Below are positions 25,729-28,531 of a DNA stretch of 28,531 nucleotides, piece by piece. Within the stretch, counting starts at the first letter, position 1, and the number at the start of each line of letters is the position of its first letter. Source of the stretch: an uncultured Oscillospiraceae bacterium. GTDB taxonomy: Bacteria > Bacillota > Clostridia > Oscillospirales > Acutalibacteraceae. Below the pieces are notes generated by a model, which was not told the origin of the DNA, did no database searches, and saw only the letters and a list, made by a program, of their open reading frames with translations. Where the stretch lies: assembly GCA_902478605.1 (NCBI GenBank), contig CABSLQ010000040.1:1-28531 (forward strand), given 5' to 3'. The position numbers were made by a program, and so were the translations under genes.

Positions 25729-25770
25729 GCTGTTTCTAACAGCACAAAGAAAAAGCAAAGCTATTTTTTC
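25729..25770 (+). promoter_or_regulatory. Hairpins with T-run after the small ORF, attenuator-like
   Basis: GCTGTT (25729-25734) pairs with AACAGC (25738-25743). A second weak stem (AAAAAGC and GCTATTTTTT, about 25750-25769) ends in six T. The order of short ORF, stem and T-tract suggests transcription attenuation or a simple terminator. The remaining 25536-25680 stretch is AT-rich with nothing I can identify. Confidence 0.3.
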
Positions 25771-25830
25771 CTAGATATAAAAATTATTATTAAAGGCCAC
25801 ACTCACGCAAACAGGTTTTCGTCCTTTTCT

Positions 25831-25857
25831 TACATACAAAAGGCCATTTTGTATGTA
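25831..25857. repeat. 11-bp perfect inverted repeat
   Basis: TACATACAAAA (25831-25841) is the exact reverse complement of TTTTGTATGTA (25847-25857) around GGCCA. It lies 97 nt upstream of the sigma-like gene. It may be a regulator site, or an end or attachment structure of the accessory element. It lacks a following T-tract. Confidence 0.5.
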
Positions 25858-25953
25858 GTTATTCATTCAAAGGATAATTTCCACTTTGTTAAATGTCGTG
25901 ATCCTCCTCTTCGATCATGTTAATCCATTCAAACTGATCGATAGGGGGTAAAT

Positions 25954-26343
25954 ATGTTTAGAAAGAATAATGGCTCAAATGAGCACGATATAGCACAAAA
26001 TCAGTTTACCGCGTTTTTAATGGCAGCCATCAGCAATGCCCGTATCGATTGTCTGCGGACACGTTTTCGACGGCTGCAGAAGGAACTGATTACGGAAGAG
26101 TATGAAATTTTCTTTTCACAGGAGACCGACTACATAGAGGTTGTTGCGGATAATGACGCTCTGCGCCACGCTATGCAGAAAGTCAAGGAAAAAGAGCGCT
26201 ATGTTGTTTTGGCACGGATTCTTGATGAAAAGGGGTTTGACGAGATTGCCAAAGACCTTGGCTTGAGCTATAAAGGTGCAACGGCAATATACTACCGTAC
26301 AATCAAGAAACTGAAAAATATTCTGGGAGGTGAAGATAAGTGA
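25954..26343 (+). CDS. Sigma-70 region 4-type regulator, mobile-element associated
   Basis: A 129-residue protein with a C-terminal helix-turn-helix of sigma region 4 type: 'KVKEKERYVVLARILDEKGF' then 'DEIAKDLGLSYKGATAIYYRTIKKLKN'. Region 2 is absent. AGGGGG five bases upstream supports the ATG. Proteins of this kind are common in Tn916-like integrative elements (the orf7 type), where they control conjugation or excision genes. The stop overlaps the start of the next gene by four bases, so the two are made together. It probably needs that partner to act on a promoter. Confidence 0.75.
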   Translation: MFRKNNGSNEHDIAQNQFTAFLMAAISNARIDCLRTRFRRLQKELITEEYEIFFSQETDYIEVVADNDALRHAMQKVKEKERYVVLARILDEKGFDEIAKDLGLSYKGATAIYYRTIKKLKNILGGEDK

Positions 26344-26522
26344 GATTTAAGGATTTGCTTCTACAGGCGAAGACCGGAGACGAAAAGGCCGTTACGGAAT
26401 TTCTGATGATGTACCGTCCGTTGCTCTTAAAGGAGTCGATTGTGGAGGGAGTATTTGACGAGGATCTGTATCAGGAACTTTGCATTGTATTTTTACGGTG
26501 TATCCAGCGATTCCGCCTTTGA
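26340..26522 (+). CDS. Small sigma region 2-like or HTH partner protein
   Basis: The GTG start overlaps the previous stop (GTGA, 26340-26343), with GGGAGG upstream inside the previous gene. The 60 residues include 'LLQAKTGDEKAVTEFLMMYRP' and 'DEDLYQELCIVFLRCIQRF', the pattern of sigma region 2.1-2.2 and of the helix-turn-helix proteins that accompany orf7-type sigma factors in Tn916-like elements (orf8 type). Together with its neighbour it looks like a two-part sigma factor, as in the SigO-RsoA pair of Bacillus subtilis (analogy, not proven homology). Confidence 0.65.
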   Translation: MRFKDLLLQAKTGDEKAVTEFLMMYRPLLLKESIVEGVFDEDLYQELCIVFLRCIQRFRL

Positions 26523-26539
26523 TGTTTAAGCAAAAAAAG

Positions 26540-26569
26540 CGGCAGGAACGGTTATATCCGTTCCTGCCG
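26540..26569. terminator. Convergent bidirectional terminator
   Basis: CGGCAGGAACGG (26540-26551) and CCGTTCCTGCCG (26558-26569) form a perfect 12-bp stem around TTATAT. On the minus strand it is followed at once by CTTTTTTT-type sequence, a strong intrinsic terminator for the 26598 gene. On the plus strand a weaker TAAACTTTT follows, serving the sigma pair. Confidence 0.85.
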
Positions 26570-26597
26570 TAAACTTTTCCTGTATGACCTGACAGTA

Positions 26598-27080
26598 TTA
26601 GTTGCCGGTATCCTCCTTAATACCCATTCGTTTCTTAATATCTGCAATTTCTTTTTTCCAGCGCTTCTGGCTTTCTGCAGCCCGCTTTCGCTCTGCTTCC
26701 TGTTCTTCGGGTGACAGAGCCTCAAACTCCCAGTCCTTTTGCTCTACAATAATATCGCGTTTGATTCTTCTTAAAATAAAGAGCGCAATATCATTGACTG
26801 TTGGCTCCGGATTATCCAAAGCGGCCTGACCTTTACGAAAAATTTCCAGATACCTCTGATAGGTTTTCTCAGATGTACAATCGTAGCCATAATCGTTTTG
26901 TATTTCGCCTTCGCTTTTATAGCCCATCACCGTTTCAAACTCCGCTTTTCTGGCGTCTGCTTCACGCTTGACGGCTTTTTCATATTTGGCAATCAGCCGT
27001 TCCAGCTCTTTAATAACCTTCGCACAGCCTTTCGCCTCCATAATAAAGCCATGAGCCTGCGGATTTGTGTATTCACGCAT
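26598..27080 (-). CDS. Charged helical protein of unknown function
   Basis: A 160-residue minus-strand protein with a strong AAAGGAGG site six bases before its ATG. I do not recognise its family. It is rich in Lys, Glu and Arg and is probably mostly helical, with coiled-coil-like stretches at about 15-50 ('IKELERLIAKYEKAVKREAD') and 120-155. A central segment 'PTVNDIALFILRRIKRDII' may form a small packed core. It lies between the convergent terminator and the Fic operon's terminator, so it has its own promoter. Its place suggests accessory cargo of the mobile element. Confidence 0.7.
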   Translation of the reverse strand: MREYTNPQAHGFIMEAKGCAKVIKELERLIAKYEKAVKREADARKAEFETVMGYKSEGEIQNDYGYDCTSEKTYQRYLEIFRKGQAALDNPEPTVNDIALFILRRIKRDIIVEQKDWEFEALSPEEQEAERKRAAESQKRWKKEIADIKKRMGIKEDTGN

Positions 27081-27144
27081 TTCGATCCTCCTTTACTGTT
27101 TCGGTCACCATGACGGCGATGTTCTCGCATATTTTATTCATCAT
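27073..27144 (-). CDS. Possible 23-residue small protein upstream of the 160-residue gene
   Basis: The frame starts at a doubled ATG (27144 and 27141), encodes 23 residues (MMNKICENIAVMVTETVKED, then RNA) and stops eight bases inside the next gene. AAAGGA lies about 11 bases upstream of the first ATG. The overlap would couple translation to the 160-residue gene. It is too short to exclude chance. Confidence 0.3.
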   Translation of the reverse strand: MMNKICENIAVMVTETVKEDRNA

Positions 27145-27164
27145 ATTATTGCGATCCTTTGGCT

Positions 27165-27198
27165 AAAAAAGAAAGCAAAGCCGAAAAACAGCTTTGCT
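27165..27198 (-). terminator. Intrinsic terminator of the Fic operon
   Basis: On the minus strand AGCAAAGC (27198-27191) pairs with GCTTTGCT (27181-27174) around nine bases. TTCTTTTTT follows. It starts 18 nt after the fic stop codon and separates it from the 27080 gene. Confidence 0.8.
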
Positions 27199-27216
27199 CT
27201 CTGTCGTTATTGCATT

Positions 27217-27942
27217 TTATTCACACGGCATATCGTCTGTGTATACGTGCGGGCGTTCTTTGTAATTTTTGATCTTGTAGTCCCCGATCTGCTCATATTT
27301 TTTATCGGCTGATGTGTCCGGCTCATCTGTACGGACATCTTCACCGAGAATAGCATCAAAAAATATGCGTTCCAAATATTCATACTTTGAATAGATTCCC
27401 TGAGACGCCCAAACAAGCGCATTGCGGACATAAGCCGAATGGATACGGAACAACTCGTGATTCACTTCAAATCCAAGAGACTTTGCAAGCAATACAGCGA
27501 AAACAATCACACTGCGGGTGTTTCCCTCACGAAACGGATGTGTCTGCCATATCTGTCCGATAATACGAACCATACGAAAAACAATATCCCTATCGTTATC
27601 CGCAGTACGCTTTAACTTAGCAATTTCTTTCATAGAATCGGTCAGCTGCTTCTTAATGTCTTTCGGATAAGCATACCGCACGGTATCCCCGCCAAGCACA
27701 TCTTCGGGCTTTATCATTTGAATGGTACGGAATTCTCCCGCCCATTCATAGATTTGTCCGAATATGGTGCGGTGAATATCCTGTAAAGTGTCTGTATTGA
27801 ATTTTTCATAGCGCCTGTTGTAGATGCCTGTCATAGCCAGATTGGTAATATCCGCTTCCGCTTTGCGCAGGAGTTCAGCATCTTTCATTTCAGCAAGATT
27901 TTTTAATACATCAACATCCGCATATAAATAGGGATCACGCAT
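27217..27942 (-). CDS. Fic-domain protein, probable toxin
   Basis: I chose ATG 27942, six bases after GGAGGT, rather than the longer frame from 28023 inside the partner gene; this gives 241 residues. The Fic core motif is HPFREGNTRS with catalytic H135 (H135-P136-F137-R138-E139-G140-N141). Fic proteins attach AMP or related groups to target hydroxyls. This motif departs from the canonical HPFx(D/E)GNGRxxR: Thr142 replaces Gly, and Ile146 sits where the second Arg would be. The upstream flap-like region 'GEFRTIQMIKPEDVLGG' is typical of the family. The start lies two bases after the partner's stop, so the two are translationally coupled. Whether it is still an AMP transferase is uncertain. Confidence 0.85.
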   Translation of the reverse strand: MRDPYLYADVDVLKNLAEMKDAELLRKAEADITNLAMTGIYNRRYEKFNTDTLQDIHRTIFGQIYEWAGEFRTIQMIKPEDVLGGDTVRYAYPKDIKKQLTDSMKEIAKLKRTADNDRDIVFRMVRIIGQIWQTHPFREGNTRSVIVFAVLLAKSLGFEVNHELFRIHSAYVRNALVWASQGIYSKYEYLERIFFDAILGEDVRTDEPDTSADKKYEQIGDYKIKNYKERPHVYTDDMPCE

Positions 27943-27944
27943 TT

Positions 27945-28469
27945 TTATACCTCCGCTGAAAATCCATAACGCCGGAGTACCGTTTGAAATACAGAAAGAT
28001 AGGAGCGGCTTCCGTTCTGCCATTCGGCAATGTCATGCGACGTCTGATCGCTGACCGGCACACCCTCTATTGCATTCATTGCATTGGCAAAAGAGGCGCT
28101 TCGCCTTTTTTGCTCAGTGTCAATATCGTCCATTCCGGCGCTGATTCTCAAAAGCATCAGCTTTCGATCCATGCCTCTTCCAAGCAGCTTTGCAGCCTGT
28201 TCCAGTTCACCAAGACGGGCATCGATCCGAGGCAGTTCAGCTTCAAGCTGTTTGCGCCTCGTCAGTTGCTTTGAAATCGTGTCCGCTTCGTTCTCTTTCA
28301 GGTAACTGCTGACCATTTTTCCGAAAATCCTGTTTTGCAAATAGCTGTATTCTTTTCCGTTGATGTTTTTACGGGAAATATATCCCTGCGGTAAAGACGC
28401 CAGTTCTGCTTCGATTTTCACCTTACAGTTGAGTAATTCCGTGTATTCGTCTACGATTATATTGCTCAT
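27945..28469 (-). CDS. Antitoxin-like partner of the Fic protein
   Basis: A 174-residue protein encoded directly upstream of the Fic gene, as in class I Fic modules. GGAGTGG precedes its ATG. The N-terminal part has a 'LPQGYISRKNINGKEYSYLQ' element seen in small mobile-element proteins, then a coiled-coil helix (about 55-95). The C-terminal part contains 'FANAMNAIEGVPVSDQTSHD', which resembles the VbhA/FicA inhibitory helix: E135-G136 fit the E-(G/N) end, but Met131 is at the position where Ser or Thr is expected. The assignment rests on position and this weak motif. Upstream, TATTAT-like sequence may be a -10 but no -35 is clear. Confidence 0.6.
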   Translation of the reverse strand: MSNIIVDEYTELLNCKVKIEAELASLPQGYISRKNINGKEYSYLQNRIFGKMVSSYLKENEADTISKQLTRRKQLEAELPRIDARLGELEQAAKLLGRGMDRKLMLLRISAGMDDIDTEQKRRSASFANAMNAIEGVPVSDQTSHDIAEWQNGSRSYLSVFQTVLRRYGFSAEV

Positions 28470-28531
28470 ATTACCACTCCATCGTATAATAAGTTTGAAA
28501 GTTAATAATTCAGATATCAGCAGGCTTAGAG

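Noticed and set aside
25954..28531. Complete integrative element
   Set aside because: Only regulator and cargo genes are seen; no integrase, excisionase, relaxase or flanking direct repeats are in the window, so only an accessory segment can be claimed.

Overview
The window looks like a chromosomal piece of a Gram-positive, gut-type Clostridia bacterium (Oscillospiraceae or Lachnospiraceae-like; this is inference). The evidence is strong AGGAGG-type ribosome binding sites, lipoprotein signal peptides, C-terminal wall or membrane anchors ending in Lys/Arg tails, AT-rich intergenic DNA around GC-richer genes, and Tn916-type accessory genes at the right end. I found no rRNA, tRNA, CRISPR array, transposase or integrase.

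Positions 1-751 hold no convincing intact gene. They contain a dense regulatory region: a promoter with a perfect TATAAT box (527-557), a 21-bp perfect inverted repeat over its -35 (519-539), and a 14-bp box with a central CG that recurs at 166-179, 538-551 and 709-722. The boxes resemble LacI-family operators. No regulator gene is present in the window.

Positions 752-25381 form a co-directional 13-gene cluster with short gaps or overlaps. It ends at a strong intrinsic terminator (25506-25535), so it is probably one operon or a few nested transcripts. Order: a cytosolic GH13-like enzyme; a 1251-residue surface protein with four related beta-rich modules; a secreted, membrane-anchored GH13-like paralogue; a sugar-binding lipoprotein; a large binding protein with N-terminal beta-sandwich modules fused to a solute-binding domain; a MalF/MalG-type permease pair; an NHL-TPR-Yip1 membrane protein; a DUF5696-like lipoprotein; a second permease pair; a GH78 alpha-L-rhamnosidase; and a GH3 beta-glucosidase. 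No ABC ATPase is encoded, so a shared MsmX-type ATPase elsewhere is expected. The likely working model is that surface proteins capture and cut a glycan or glycoside, two importers carry the products in, and the cytosolic GH13, GH78 and GH3 enzymes finish degradation. The GH78 plus GH3 pair points to a substrate containing rhamnose and beta-linked sugar, but the exact substrate cannot be read from sequence.

Positions 25382-25953 are intergenic: hairpins and the terminator, then AT-rich DNA with a possible 10-codon leader peptide and an 11-bp inverted repeat. Positions 25954-28531 are accessory, mobile-element-like DNA: a region-4-type sigma-like gene overlapping a region-2-type partner on the plus strand, a convergent bidirectional terminator, an unrecognised charged 160-residue protein, and a Fic toxin with its upstream antitoxin-like partner on the minus strand.

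The best candidate for an undescribed system is the sugar cluster as a unit: two GH13-like enzymes that lack the usual Asn-His of conserved region I, a four-module surface protein, two importers, and the NHL-Yip1 and DUF5696 proteins of unknown role.
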